64,000 nt of DNA, taken from Streptomyces sp. LX-29 (GTDB taxonomy: Bacteria > Actinomycetota > Actinomycetes > Streptomycetales > Streptomycetaceae). The translations under genes and the position numbers were made by a program. The DNA is taken from positions 4,163,559-4,227,558 of the forward strand of contig NZ_CP089746.1 of assembly GCF_029541745.1 (NCBI RefSeq), read 5' to 3'. Below the pieces are notes generated by a model that saw only the letters and a program-made list of their open reading frames with translations, had not been told where the DNA came from and searched no databases. This document shows, piece by piece, positions 8,603-17,699 of this stretch (positions are counted from its first letter, which is position 1; every line of letters starts with the position of its first letter).

Positions 8603-10237
8603 CTACAGCGCCTGCGGGAAGTCGAAGAGGCGGTGCGGGTCGTAGTGCTTCTTCAGCTTCGTCAGCCGGCCCGCGGCGTCCCCGTAGTACGCCTTGCGCC
8701 AGTCCTTCAGCCCGGCGTCGGTGTAGTTCTGGTACGCGGCGCCCGAGGCGTACCGGCGCATCGCCGCGTGCGCCCCGTCCAGCCAGGCGGCCTGTACGCC
8801 GCCCGAGCCGCCCGCCGCCCAGGAGGCGGTGTACTGCGCCAGGAAGCGCGAGCGTCGGTGGACGAAGGCGGTGGCCGTCGGGGAGACGCGGTTGACGGCA
8901 CCGCCCAGCGCGGTGAGCGCGATCGCGACCCCGCCGCCGCCGCTCGTCCGTCGGCCGTACCGCTCCGCTTGGTCGAGCAGCGCCCGGATGCCGGCCGCGC
9001 TGAGCGAGCGGTCGAAGAAGTCCGAGCGCGCCGCGTAGGTCTCGCGCTTGAGGACGCCGCTCCTGGTGCGGCCGGGCGTCTTGCCGGGCAGATGGCACTG
9101 GGTGGTGCTGACGGACCCGCAGCCCGCGTACCGCTCCATGGCGTCCAGGTACGAGCGGCGGCGCAGCGTCACGCTGGAGGCCGGGCCCGGGCCGCCGGCC
9201 CGGTCGGCGAGCCGGTCGAGGGCGTTCTGCAGATCGCCGTAGGTGCCCAGCGAGAAGCAGCTCACCGAGACGCGGGGGGTGCTGCCTGGGGTCGCGGAGA
9301 GGTGCAGGGCCGACCAGATCTCGTCGGGCTGGCTGGGGCCCCACTCCTGCCAGGCGCGCAGCACGGCCGCCGCCTTCTTCCAAGGCCAGGTCAGATACGC
9401 CGATACGCCGTCGGCCGCCCGGTGGGTGCGGAAGCGCAGCTCGGTCACCACGCCGAAGTTGCCGTTACCGGCGCCGCGCAGCGCCCAGAAGAGATCGGCC
9501 TCCCGGTCCTTGGAGACGTCGAGGGTCCGGCCGTCGGCGGTGACGATCCGCGCGCCGGTGAGGCTGTCGGCGGTGAGCCCGTACGCCCGGGACACCACGC
9601 CGTGGCCGCCGCCCAGGGTGAGTCCGGAGACCCCCACGGTGGGGCAGGAGCCGGCCGGGATGGTGACGCCGTGCGCCCCGAGCCGGGTGTAGACGTCGAT
9701 GAGCTTGGCGCCCGCGCCGATGGTCGCGCCGCCGGAGGTGGTGCGGACCGAGGACAGCAGGGAGACGTCGATGACCAGCCGGCCGTTTCCGCTGGACCAA
9801 CCCGCGTAGCTGTGGCCGCCGTTGCGGATCGAGACCCGGGTGCCGTGGCGCCGGGCGAAGGCCAGGCACTCGGCGATGTCGGTGCTGTTGGAGACGTACG
9901 CGACGGCCGCGGGGCGCAGTCCGTCGAAGCGGGTGTTGTACAGCTGTCGGGCGGTGGCGTAGTCCGCGTCGCCCGGGCGTATCAGTCGCCCCTGGAGGCC
10001 CTTGCCGAGGGCCGTCCAGTCCTTGGTGCCCGGCTTGCCTCCGCCGGCCGCGCGGGTGCGCAGCGCGGTGGAGCGGAGGTCGGTGGGGTCGGTGGCGGAC
10101 GCGGCGCCCGGGCCGCGCCCTGAGGTGGCCGACCCGTCGTCACATCCCGTCGTCCATGCGGCTGCCGCCGCGAGTCCCGTGCCGGCTGCCAGCAGTGTGC
10201 GCCTGTCCATAGCGGCCTTCGCCTCCCCATCTGTCAC
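8603..10237 (-). CDS. Secreted FAD-linked oxidase, berberine-bridge type
   Basis: This 544-residue oxidase carries a PCMH-type FAD domain (about 90-265) and a BBE C-terminal signature (NYTDAGLKDWRKAYYG, then HYDPHRLFDFPQ). The His of GGHSYAG is the expected covalent FAD ligand. An N-terminal DRRTLLAAG twin-arginine motif followed by a hydrophobic stretch and a TTGC lipobox suggests Tat export as a lipoprotein. The start is GTG 10237, preceded by GGGGGAAG; ATG 10210 is a less likely alternative. The substrate (sugar, alcohol or secondary metabolite) is unknown. Confidence 0.85.
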   Translation of the reverse strand: MTDGEAKAAMDRRTLLAAGTGLAAAAAWTTGCDDGSATSGRGPGAASATDPTDLRSTALRTRAAGGGKPGTKDWTALGKGLQGRLIRPGDADYATARQLYNTRFDGLRPAAVAYVSNSTDIAECLAFARRHGTRVSIRNGGHSYAGWSSGNGRLVIDVSLLSSVRTTSGGATIGAGAKLIDVYTRLGAHGVTIPAGSCPTVGVSGLTLGGGHGVVSRAYGLTADSLTGARIVTADGRTLDVSKDREADLFWALRGAGNGNFGVVTELRFRTHRAADGVSAYLTWPWKKAAAVLRAWQEWGPSQPDEIWSALHLSATPGSTPRVSVSCFSLGTYGDLQNALDRLADRAGGPGPASSVTLRRRSYLDAMERYAGCGSVSTTQCHLPGKTPGRTRSGVLKRETYAARSDFFDRSLSAAGIRALLDQAERYGRRTSGGGGVAIALTALGGAVNRVSPTATAFVHRRSRFLAQYTASWAAGGSGGVQAAWLDGAHAAMRRYASGAAYQNYTDAGLKDWRKAYYGDAAGRLTKLKKHYDPHRLFDFPQAL

Positions 10238-10351
10238 GGCTCTGCTTCCCCCTTAGCCAGAGGGCTACCGGGGGGCCGCGGTTCCCTTGAAGAAAGGGGA
10301 AACGGAGGGCGGAGGTCCGGGATGTGGGCCCGGGGCGCGTGGTGCGGGGGG

Positions 10352-10537
10352 TCAGGCCGGGGTGTGGGAGTCGGCGTCCGTGCGGGCGCGGGAGCGTGCC
10401 CGCCGCGCGGGGCCGAGCCAGCCGCAGGAGCAGCGGGCCATGGCGAACGCGCCCTTCTCCAGGACGTATGTGCGGTGTTCAGCGAGGCCGGTGTGGTCGG
10501 CGTTTCCGGTGTTGCCTGAGTCGCCTTGGTCGAGCAC
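10352..10537 (-). CDS. Small conserved CxCGW protein
   Basis: This 61-residue protein has an acidic N-terminus, then AEHRTYVLEKGAFAMARC and a CSCGW motif followed by a strongly basic RRARSRARTDADSH tail. It resembles small actinobacterial proteins with a single CxC half-site that I have seen between larger core genes; the function is unknown. A partial zinc knuckle or nucleic-acid contact is possible, but only two Cys are present. It lies just upstream of the FAD oxidase on the same strand. Confidence 0.65.
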   Translation of the reverse strand: MLDQGDSGNTGNADHTGLAEHRTYVLEKGAFAMARCSCGWLGPARRARSRARTDADSHTPA

Positions 10538-10645
10538 GAGACCACGCTACCTGGCCGTGACGGCCCGCTGGGCCGGGTCGTTGCACACGGTGGGTCTCAC
10601 GGCAGGGGCGCGTGAGCACGAGCGTGGCCAGGGGGTCGGCGGCCG

Positions 10646-11686
10646 ATGGTGAGACAGCAGCGCGGGCGCGGGTTCGAGGCGCCGGAGCGCGGTGCCTCCC
10701 CAGCGGACGGCGGCGTCCGGCGCGGGGCGCTCGCGACCGCGGTGACCGGGAGTCTGGTGGCCGGCCTGATGGTGACCTCGGCGGCCTGCTCGGCCGAGAC
10801 GGTGGTGGTGGACGACCGGCCGGGGGCCCACGGCCACGCCGGGAAGCCGGGGGAGTCCGGGTTCGGTGGGCCCGGAAGGCCGGGGGAGCCCGGGGCCGAC
10901 GCCGGGCCGGGCGCGCTCGGGGCGTCCGGGGAGCGGGAGACGACGACGGGCCGGGGCGAGCTGGTCCGGGCCGCGGACGTGCTGGTCCGGGCCGAGAGCT
11001 CGCGGGTGCGCACCACCATGGAGACGGCGAGCGGCGGCACCCGGGTCGCGATCCGGGGCAGCGGCCGCTACGACTTCGCGCGCCGGATGGGCCGGCTGCG
11101 CGTGGTGCTGCCGAAGGACGCGATGGGGGAGGTCGAGCATGAGCCGATCACGGAGCTGCTGGCGTCGGGCGCGTTGTTCATGCGCAACCGGGGCGCCGGC
11201 GTGCCCGCCGGGAAGTGGGTCCGGGTGGACGTCTCGGGCGCCTCGGACGGGAACCTGGTCACCGGCGGGGCGACCGATCCGCTGGCCGCCGCCGAGCTGC
11301 TCCGCGCGGCGCGCCGGGTGACCCTGGTCGGCGAGGAGCGGCTGGACGGTGCCGTGGTGCGGCACTACCGCGGCACCGCCGACATCGGCGCCGCCGCGCG
11401 GGCCTCCTCCTCCTCCGGGGTGCGGGAGGCGCTGGCCGCCGCGGCGAAAGGGTTCGCCGAGGACACGGTGGCCTTCGACGCGTACGTCGATGAGCGGGGG
11501 CGGCTGCGGAAGGTCCGGCATCGCTTCACCGTGAGCAAGGGCTGGGGCGACGGCTCCGGCCGGCAGGACGTCGTGTCGACGGTCGTATCGACGACGGAGC
11601 TGTATGACTTCGGGATCGAGGTCTCGGTGCGGCTGCCCGCGCCCGCGGACATCTACACGGGCACGGTCGGACCGCGCCGGGGCTAG
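10646..11686 (+). CDS. Lipoprotein with LolA/LppX-like fold (putative)
   Basis: This 346-residue exported protein has a late lipobox (VTSAAC near residue 48), a Gly/Pro/Glu-rich linker containing collagen-like GxxGxPG runs (about 60-95), and a soluble domain (about 105-340) resembling LppX/LprG-type lipid-binding lipoproteins. A role in moving or storing a lipid at the cell surface is inferred from fold resemblance only. The ATG at 10646 has an AGGGGG about ten bases upstream. Confidence 0.7.
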   Translation: MVRQQRGRGFEAPERGASPADGGVRRGALATAVTGSLVAGLMVTSAACSAETVVVDDRPGAHGHAGKPGESGFGGPGRPGEPGADAGPGALGASGERETTTGRGELVRAADVLVRAESSRVRTTMETASGGTRVAIRGSGRYDFARRMGRLRVVLPKDAMGEVEHEPITELLASGALFMRNRGAGVPAGKWVRVDVSGASDGNLVTGGATDPLAAAELLRAARRVTLVGEERLDGAVVRHYRGTADIGAAARASSSSGVREALAAAAKGFAEDTVAFDAYVDERGRLRKVRHRFTVSKGWGDGSGRQDVVSTVVSTTELYDFGIEVSVRLPAPADIYTGTVGPRRG

Positions 11687-11885
11687 CCCCGCGGGGGCCG
11701 ATTCCGGCTCGGCGCCTTGGCAATCGTCTCCGGACCGGCCCTTGAGCAGCGCGCGGTGGGGTAGGGCCGTTCGGATCCCTTCGAAATGGTCCGTCCGTGC
11801 CATGCGCGGAGTGTGTACCGATCCCTACGCTGGGAAGCCGCTGCTCGTAGGTGCTCGCGTGTGTGCGCAAGAGGAGGTGTGACAC

Positions 11886-12083
11886 GTGGTTGCGCGTCGT
11901 GGCTCGGCGGGCCCGGACCCCGTGGCCCTCATCGAGATCGATCTGTACGGCGACCTGATGATCGCCGCATCGAGCGCGGATGAGGACCGGCTCAGTCCGG
12001 ACCGGATCGACGAGGTTCTCGGGGTGGACGCCGACCGGCCGGACCGATCAGATCCAGCCGCGGAATCCGACCCCGGACAGTAA
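11886..12083 (+). CDS. Small conserved acidic protein
   Basis: This 65-residue protein contains the stretch ALIEIDLYGDLMIAASSA followed by EDRLSPDRIDEVLGV, a pattern I recognise as conserved among Streptomyces but without known function. The GTG start is preceded by an excellent GAGGAGGTG. A strong hairpin terminator follows it, so it is probably a single transcription unit. Confidence 0.75.
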   Translation: MVARRGSAGPDPVALIEIDLYGDLMIAASSADEDRLSPDRIDEVLGVDADRPDRSDPAAESDPGQ

Positions 12084-12093
12084 CGTTCCGTAG

Positions 12094-12131
12094 CCGGGCC
12101 GCTCTCGCCGGCCGGCGAGAGGAAGGCCCGG
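12094..12131. terminator. Hairpin terminator between convergent genes
   Basis: CCGGGCC pairs with GGCCCGG and CTCTCGCCGG with CCGGCGAGAG, forming a stem of about 17 bp with a small bulge. It serves the small gene on the plus strand and csoR on the minus strand. Confidence 0.75.
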
Positions 12132-12187
12132 GAGAAAGGGGTCGCGGGGCGCGGGTGCGGCGGGTCGGCGCCGGGCGGGCCCGGTCC

Positions 12188-12544
12188 TCAGGTCCGCAGC
12201 AGTCGGGCGATGGCCGCGGTGGCCTCCTCGACCTTGGTGTCGATCTCCTCGCCGCCCTTGACCGCGGCGCTCGCGACGCAGTGCCGCAGGTGCTCTTCGA
12301 GCAGCTGGAGGGCGAAGGACTGGAGCGCCTTGGTGCCGGCGGAGACCTGGGTGAGGATGTCGATGCAGTAGACGTCCTCCTCGACCATCCGCTGCAGGCC
12401 CCGGATCTGGCCTTCGATCCGGCGCAGTCGCTTGAGGTGCTGGTCCTTCTGCTTGCTGTAGCCGTGTGGACCGAGCGGCCGGTCGGGGGCCTTCGCCTGC
12501 TCCTCGTCGTCCGCCGCGCCGGTGCCGGCTGCCATGGTCGTCAT
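12188..12544 (-). CDS. csoR: CsoR copper-sensing repressor
   Basis: This 118-residue CsoR/DUF156 repressor releases DNA when it binds Cu(I). The ligand triad is in place: Cys60 in VYCIDIL, and His85 and Cys89 in EEHLRHC, counted from the ATG at 12544. That start is chosen because GGGAGG lies five bases upstream; longer in-frame starts would swallow the operator. The surrounding genes are not copper genes, so apart from autoregulation its targets (chaperones, P-type ATPases) must lie elsewhere. It closely resembles the characterised Streptomyces lividans CsoR. Confidence 0.92.
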   Translation of the reverse strand: MTTMAAGTGAADDEEQAKAPDRPLGPHGYSKQKDQHLKRLRRIEGQIRGLQRMVEEDVYCIDILTQVSAGTKALQSFALQLLEEHLRHCVASAAVKGGEEIDTKVEEATAAIARLLRT

Positions 12545-12576
12545 CGCGTCCTCCCGTTGCTTTCGCGATACAGCCA

Positions 12577-12597
12577 GCATACCCCCCGCGGGTATGC
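12577..12597 (-). promoter_or_regulatory. CsoR operator (autoregulatory)
   Basis: GCATACCC and GGGTATGC form perfect 8-bp arms around CCCGC, matching the ATACCC/GGGTAT operators known for CsoR. The site ends 33 bases upstream of the csoR ATG; a further ATACCC half-site follows at 12599-12604. Confidence 0.85.
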
Positions 12598-12741
12598 GAT
12601 ACCCCATTTGTCCACCCGCGTCAGGACCCTGTGATGAGCGCGCTGCCTGATAAGCGACACTGGGTGAATGCCGGTTAGCCGTGGCCGGATGATGCGCCTA
12701 GCATCAACGAGACCGAATCCGCTGTACCCCGAGGATCCCCA

Positions 12742-13362
12742 GTGCGCTTTCGTCTGACCCCCAGGGAGACGAGCTTCTACGACATGTTCGCCGCCTCCGC
12801 GGACAACATCGTCACGGGCTCGAAGCTCCTGATGGAACTGCTCGGGGCGGACTCCTCCGCTCGGGCCGAGATTGCCGAACGGATGCGGGCCGCGGAGCAC
12901 GCGGGGGACGACGCGACGCACGCGATCTTCCACCAGCTGAACTCCTCCTTCATCACGCCGTTCGACCGTGAGGACATCTACTCCCTCGCCTCGTCGCTCG
13001 ACGACATCATGGACGCCATGGAGGAGGCCGTCGACCTGGTGGTTCTCTACCAGGTCGAGGAGCTGCCCAAGGGGGTCGAGCAGCAGATCGAGGTGCTGGC
13101 GCGGGCCGCGGAGCTGACCGCCGAGGCCATGCCCAACCTCCGCACGATGACCAACCTCACCGAATACTGGATCGAGGTCAACCGTCTGGAGAACCAGGCG
13201 GACCAGATCCACCGCAAGCTGCTGGCGCACCTCTTCAACGGCAAGTACGACGCCATCGAGGTGCTCAAGCTCAAGCAGATCGTGGATGTGCTGGAAGAGG
13301 CCGCCGACGCCTTCGAGCACGTGGCGAACACCGTCGAGACCATCGCGGTCAAGGAGTCCTGA
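12742..13362 (+). CDS. DUF47 PhoU-like protein partner of Pit
   Basis: This 206-residue all-helical DUF47 protein is related to PhoU and expected to control or assist the phosphate permease encoded ten bases downstream. Repeated ExxxD-type acidic clusters, typical for metal binding in PhoU-like bundles, are visible (for example DREDIYSLASSLDDIMDAMEE). The start is GTG 12742. The pair mirrors the Streptomyces low-affinity phosphate transport locus. No convincing PHO box is visible upstream. Confidence 0.88.
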   Translation: MRFRLTPRETSFYDMFAASADNIVTGSKLLMELLGADSSARAEIAERMRAAEHAGDDATHAIFHQLNSSFITPFDREDIYSLASSLDDIMDAMEEAVDLVVLYQVEELPKGVEQQIEVLARAAELTAEAMPNLRTMTNLTEYWIEVNRLENQADQIHRKLLAHLFNGKYDAIEVLKLKQIVDVLEEAADAFEHVANTVETIAVKES

Positions 13363-13371
13363 CCCCCGGCC

Positions 13372-14370
13372 ATGGACACCTTCGCGCTTGTCGTGACCAT
13401 CGGGGTCGCGCTCTTCTTCACCTACACCAACGGCTTCCACGACTCCGCGAACGCCATCGCGACCTCGGTCTCCACGCGAGCGCTGACCCCGCGGGCCGCG
13501 CTGGCGATGGCCGCGGTGATGAACCTCGCGGGTGCCTTCCTGGGCAGCGGCGTCGCCAAGACCGTCAGTGAGGGCCTCATCGAGACGCCCCACGGCGACA
13601 AGGGGATGGGCATCCTCTTCGCCGCCCTGGTCGGCGCCATCGCCTGGAACCTGATCACCTGGTACTTCGGACTGCCCTCGTCCTCCTCGCACGCCCTCTT
13701 CGGCGGCATGGTGGGCGCGGCGCTGGCCGGCGGGACCGAGGTCATCTGGTCGGGCGTGCTGGAGAAGATCGTCATTCCGATGTTCGTCTCCCCCTTCGTC
13801 GGGCTGCTCCTCGGCTACCTGGTGATGGTCCTCATCATGTGGATCTTCCGCAGGGCCAACCCGCACAAGGCCAAGCGCGGCTTCCGCATCGCCCAGACCG
13901 TCTCGGCGGCGGGCATGGCCCTCGGTCACGGTCTGCAGGACGCCCAGAAGACCATGGGCATCGTGGTGATGGCCCTGGTCATCGCCGATGTGGAGGACGC
14001 GGGCGACCCCATCCCGGTCTGGGTGAAGATCGTCTGTGCGCTGATGCTCTCGCTCGGCACCTACGCGGGCGGCTGGCGCATCATGCGCACCCTCGGCCGC
14101 CGGATCATCGAGCTGGACCCGCCGCAGGGCTTCGCCGCCGAGACCACCGCGGCGTCCGTGATGTACACGGCGTCCTTCATGTTCCACGCCCCGATCTCCA
14201 CCACGCATGTGATCACCTCGGCGATCATGGGTGTCGGTGCGACGAAGCGGGTGAGCGCGGTGCGCTGGGGCGTCGCGAAGAACATCATCCTCGGGTGGTT
14301 CATCACGATGCCGGCCGCGGCCCTGGTCGCCGCGTTCAGCTTCTGGGTCGTGAGCCTCGCCTTCGGCTGA
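13372..14370 (+). CDS. pit: Low-affinity inorganic phosphate transporter, Pit family
   Basis: This 332-residue membrane permease has about ten spans and the two duplicated PiT signatures: TNGFHDSANAIATSVSTRAL near the start and GHGLQDAQKTMGI in the middle. It imports metal-phosphate with protons or sodium. Start ATG 13372 lies nine bases after the DUF47 stop, so the two are co-transcribed. A strong hairpin follows the gene. Confidence 0.92.
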   Translation: MDTFALVVTIGVALFFTYTNGFHDSANAIATSVSTRALTPRAALAMAAVMNLAGAFLGSGVAKTVSEGLIETPHGDKGMGILFAALVGAIAWNLITWYFGLPSSSSHALFGGMVGAALAGGTEVIWSGVLEKIVIPMFVSPFVGLLLGYLVMVLIMWIFRRANPHKAKRGFRIAQTVSAAGMALGHGLQDAQKTMGIVVMALVIADVEDAGDPIPVWVKIVCALMLSLGTYAGGWRIMRTLGRRIIELDPPQGFAAETTAASVMYTASFMFHAPISTTHVITSAIMGVGATKRVSAVRWGVAKNIILGWFITMPAAALVAAFSFWVVSLAFG

Positions 14371-14422
14371 CGGTCGGGGCGGGGCGTCGACCGACGCCCG
14401 CCCCGACCCGAACATCGCACGC

Positions 14423-14469
14423 AGAGAGAAGGGCCCGCCCCCGGGAGCCGGGGGCGGGCCCTCTTTCTC
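14423..14469. terminator. Hairpin terminator between pit and pstB
   Basis: A GC-rich inverted repeat (left arm AGGGCCCGCCCCCGG, right arm CCGGGGGCGGGCCCT) with flanking A-rich and T-rich edges can end both convergent units; TTTCT follows on the plus strand. Confidence 0.85.
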
Positions 14470-14561
14470 ACCTTGCGGCGGCACCGCCATGCAGCGCCGC
14501 AAGGCAGCCTCCGTCGGCCGTGGGCGCCGGGCCGGTCAGCCGGCCCCGGACGCCGCGCCGG

Positions 14562-15338
14562 TCAGCCGAAGCGGCCCGAGATGTAGTCCTCGGTGGCCTG
14601 GACCGACGGGTTGGAGAAGATCCGCTCCGTCTCGTCGATCTCGATCAGCTTGCCCGGCTGCCCGACGCCCGCCAGGTTGAAGAAGGCCGTGCGGTCCGAG
14701 ACGCGCGCCGCCTGCTGCATGTTGTGGGTCACGATCACGATCGTGAACCGCTCCTTGAGCTCGCCGATCAGGTCCTCGATGGCGAGGGTCGAGATCGGGT
14801 CGAGCGCCGAGCAGGGCTCGTCCATCAGCAGCACCTGCGGCTCGACGGCGATCGCCCGGGCGATGCACAGTCGCTGCTGCTGACCGCCGGAGAGGCCGGC
14901 GCCCGGCTTGTTGAGCCGGTCCTTGACCTCGTTCCAGAGGTTGGCGCCCTTGAGGGACTTCTCCACGACGTCGGCCAGCTCGCTCTTCTTGTACGAGCCG
15001 TTGAGCCGGAGCCCGGCCGCGACATTGTCGAAGATCGACATGGTCGGGAAGGGGTTGGGGCGCTGGAAGACCATGCCGACCGTGCGGCGCACCGCCACCG
15101 GGTCGACACCGGCCCCGTAGAGGTTCTCGTCGTCCAGCATCACCTTGCCCTCGACGCGGCCGCCGGGGGTGACCTCGTGCATGCGGTTCAGGGTGCGCAG
15201 GAAGGTGGACTTGCCGCAGCCGGACGGGCCGATGAAGGCGGTCACGGAGCGGGGTTCAACGGTCATCGAGATATCCTCGATGGCCTTGTGGTTGCCGTAG
15301 AAGGCGGTGAGGCCGCTGACGTCGATTCGCTTGGCCAT
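14562..15338 (-). CDS. pstB: Phosphate ABC transporter ATPase PstB
   Basis: This 258-residue ATPase energises high-affinity phosphate import. Walker A is GPSGCGKST, the signature LSGGQQQR, Walker B VLLMDEP, and the H-loop is in VTHNMQQA. ATG 15338 is preferred over the in-frame GTG 15347, which would overlap its own ribosome site. It is the last gene of pstSCAB. Confidence 0.95.
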   Translation of the reverse strand: MAKRIDVSGLTAFYGNHKAIEDISMTVEPRSVTAFIGPSGCGKSTFLRTLNRMHEVTPGGRVEGKVMLDDENLYGAGVDPVAVRRTVGMVFQRPNPFPTMSIFDNVAAGLRLNGSYKKSELADVVEKSLKGANLWNEVKDRLNKPGAGLSGGQQQRLCIARAIAVEPQVLLMDEPCSALDPISTLAIEDLIGELKERFTIVIVTHNMQQAARVSDRTAFFNLAGVGQPGKLIEIDETERIFSNPSVQATEDYISGRFG

Positions 15339-15389
15339 GGAAATCACTTCTCTTCGAGGTTGGCCGCCTCGCGGCGGAGCCGCAATTGC

Positions 15390-16469
15390 TTAGCGACCGG
15401 TCTTCGGGGCCTTCCAGCGGGCGATGCCGCGGGCCACCAGGTTCAGGATCATGACGAAGGCGATGAGGAGCAGCGCCGCTGCCCAGGCCCGGTCGAAGGA
15501 GGGTTCGTTGCCCTGGCCCCACTGCTCGTAGATGTAGTACGGCAGGGAGGACTGCGCGCCGTTGAACGGGTCGTTGTTGATCGAGTTCGACCCGAAGACC
15601 AACAGCATGATCGGGGCCGTCTCACCGGCGATACGGGCCACCGCGAGCATCACGCCCGTGGTGATGCCGCCGATGGCGGTGGGCACGACCACCTTGAGGA
15701 TGGTGCGCCACTTGGGCACACCCAGGGCGAGCGAGGCCTCACGCAGCTCGTTGGGGACGAGCTTGAGCATCTCCTCGGTGGAGCGGACGACCACCGGCAT
15801 CATCAGGATCGCGAGGGCCATCGCGCCCGCGAAGCCGGAGTACTCGAAGTCCAGCGCGATGATCCAGAAGCTGAGGATGAACAGGCCGGCCACGATCGAC
15901 GGGACGCCGGTCATGACGTCGACGAAGAAGGTGACGGCCTTGGCGAGCCTCCCGCGGCCGTACTCCACCAGGTAGATGGCGGTCAGCAGGCCGATCGGGG
16001 TCGCGATCAGGGTGGCGATGCCGACCTGCTCCAGGGTCCCGATGAGCGCGTGGTAGGCGCCGCCGCCGGGGAAGATGCCCTGGGTGCCCTCCATGGAGTG
16101 GCTGAGGAAGTAGCCGTCGAGGACCTTGCGGCCGCGGTCGATGGTCTCCCAGATCAGCGAGACCAGCGGGATCACGGCGAGCAGGAAGCAGACCCAGACC
16201 AGGCTGGTCGCCAGCCGGTCCTTGGCCTGGCGGGTGCCCTCGACCTTGGCGGCGAGGACATAGCTGACCAGGACGAAGAGCAGGGAGGCGATCAGGCCCC
16301 ACTGGATCTTGCTGTGCAGGTCGAAGCCGAGCCCGATGCCGGAGCCCGCGGCGACGGCGCCGACGGCGATGGCGTACGGGGTCCAGCGGGGAAGCCGCGG
16401 CTGGCGCAGCGGGGCGGGCGGCGGAACGTTGTCCGCGGTCGGCCGCTTGTCCATCACGACGTCGCTCAT
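15390..16469 (-). CDS. pstA: Phosphate ABC transporter permease PstA
   Basis: This 359-residue permease has six to seven spans and the EAA-type loop NELREASLALGVPKWRTILKV that docks PstB. The N-terminal cytoplasmic extension of about 35 residues is longer than in enteric PstA, as is common in actinomycetes. It lies about 90 bases after pstC and about 50 before pstB in the same operon. Confidence 0.94.
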   Translation of the reverse strand: MSDVVMDKRPTADNVPPPAPLRQPRLPRWTPYAIAVGAVAAGSGIGLGFDLHSKIQWGLIASLLFVLVSYVLAAKVEGTRQAKDRLATSLVWVCFLLAVIPLVSLIWETIDRGRKVLDGYFLSHSMEGTQGIFPGGGAYHALIGTLEQVGIATLIATPIGLLTAIYLVEYGRGRLAKAVTFFVDVMTGVPSIVAGLFILSFWIIALDFEYSGFAGAMALAILMMPVVVRSTEEMLKLVPNELREASLALGVPKWRTILKVVVPTAIGGITTGVMLAVARIAGETAPIMLLVFGSNSINNDPFNGAQSSLPYYIYEQWGQGNEPSFDRAWAAALLLIAFVMILNLVARGIARWKAPKTGR

Positions 16470-16560
16470 GCGTGGGCCCCTTCATTCGCTTCTCCGCCCG
16501 CGCGGCGCAGAGGTGCGACCTTCGTACTCGTCTGCGGCTGAGCGGCCGCGCGTGCGTCGC

Positions 16561-17559
16561 TCATGCGTTGGCCCCCGAGTACTCCTTGCGGCGGGCGATG
16601 ATCATGCGGGCCGCTCCGTTGACCAGCAGGGTGATGACGAAGAGCACCAGGCCCGAGGCGATCAGGGCGTCACGGCTGATGCTGCCCTCGATGTCGGTGG
16701 CCTCCTTGAAGCGCGCGGCGATGTTCTGCGCGAAGGTGCCGCCACCCGGGTCCAGCAGGCTGGTGATGATGTCGTTGCTCGGGGAGAGCACGGTGGCCAC
16801 GGCCATGGTCTCGCCCAGCGCGCGGCCCAGGCCGAGCATCGAGGCGCTGATGATGCCGGAGCGGCCGAAGGGCAGCACCGACATCCGGATGACCTCCCAG
16901 CGCGTGGCGCCGAGGGCCAGCGCGGCCTCCTCGTGCATCTTGGGGACCTGGAGGAAGACCTCGCGGCTGACGCTGGTGACGATCGGCAGGATCATGATCG
17001 CCAGCAGGATGCCGACGGTGAACAGCGAGCGGGCGGCGCCGTCGTTGTACTCGAAGATCCCCGTCCAGCCCAGGTACTCGTCGAACCACCGGTAGAGGCC
17101 GCTCAGGTGCGGGACCAGGAAGAGCGCGCCCCACAGGCCGTAGACGATGCTGGGGACGGCGGCGAGCAGGTCGATCACGTACGCGATGGGCGCGGCGAGC
17201 CGGCGCGGCGCGTAGTGCGAGATGAACAGCGCGATGCCGACGGCGACCGGGACGGCGATCACCAGCGCGATGATCGAGGTCACGATGGTGCCGTAGGCGA
17301 GCACCGCGATGCCGAACACCGGCGGGTTGGCGTTGGCGTTCCACTCGAAGGTGGTGAAGAAGTTGCCCTCGTCCTTGGAGATGGCGTTCACCGAGCGGAC
17401 GGTGAGGAAGACCGCGATCGCGGCCATGATCACCAGGAGGGTGACGCCGGCGCCCCGGGCCAGGCCGACGAAGACCTTGTCACCGATGCGGCCGGTGCTC
17501 TTTTCGCGCGCCGCCGGTGGAGGCGCGGCTGGGAAGTCTGGCTTTATATCCGTTTTCAT
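16561..17559 (-). CDS. pstC: Phosphate ABC transporter permease PstC
   Basis: This 332-residue permease carries the EAA loop KMHEEAALALGATRWEVIRM. The start ATG 17559 (MKTDIKPD) is chosen because GGAGAA precedes it closely; longer frames run into the pstS-pstC gap without a ribosome site. The 140-base gap to pstS is GC-rich and could hold a processing or attenuating hairpin that lowers permease relative to binding protein. Confidence 0.94.
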   Translation of the reverse strand: MKTDIKPDFPAAPPPAAREKSTGRIGDKVFVGLARGAGVTLLVIMAAIAVFLTVRSVNAISKDEGNFFTTFEWNANANPPVFGIAVLAYGTIVTSIIALVIAVPVAVGIALFISHYAPRRLAAPIAYVIDLLAAVPSIVYGLWGALFLVPHLSGLYRWFDEYLGWTGIFEYNDGAARSLFTVGILLAIMILPIVTSVSREVFLQVPKMHEEAALALGATRWEVIRMSVLPFGRSGIISASMLGLGRALGETMAVATVLSPSNDIITSLLDPGGGTFAQNIAARFKEATDIEGSISRDALIASGLVLFVITLLVNGAARMIIARRKEYSGANA

Positions 17560-17699
17560 GGGTTCTCCGGTCTGCGAAGCGCGCCGGGGCGCGGCGGCTT
17601 CTGGTGCGGCGGTGCACCGGATGGCGCGGCCGGCTCCGCTCCAGCGGGGCTGAAGGGGAACCGACCGCACTCTTCAGATCAGGTCGGGCCGGATACGGG

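Noticed and set aside
12600..12741. Possible PHO box before the DUF47-pit pair
   Set aside because: Only single loose matches (such as GTCCACCCGCG and GGTTAGCCGTG) occur, without consecutive 11-base repeats.
13839..16541. A 900-codon plus-strand frame
   Set aside because: It is a shadow of pit, pstB and pstA with no recognisable domain.
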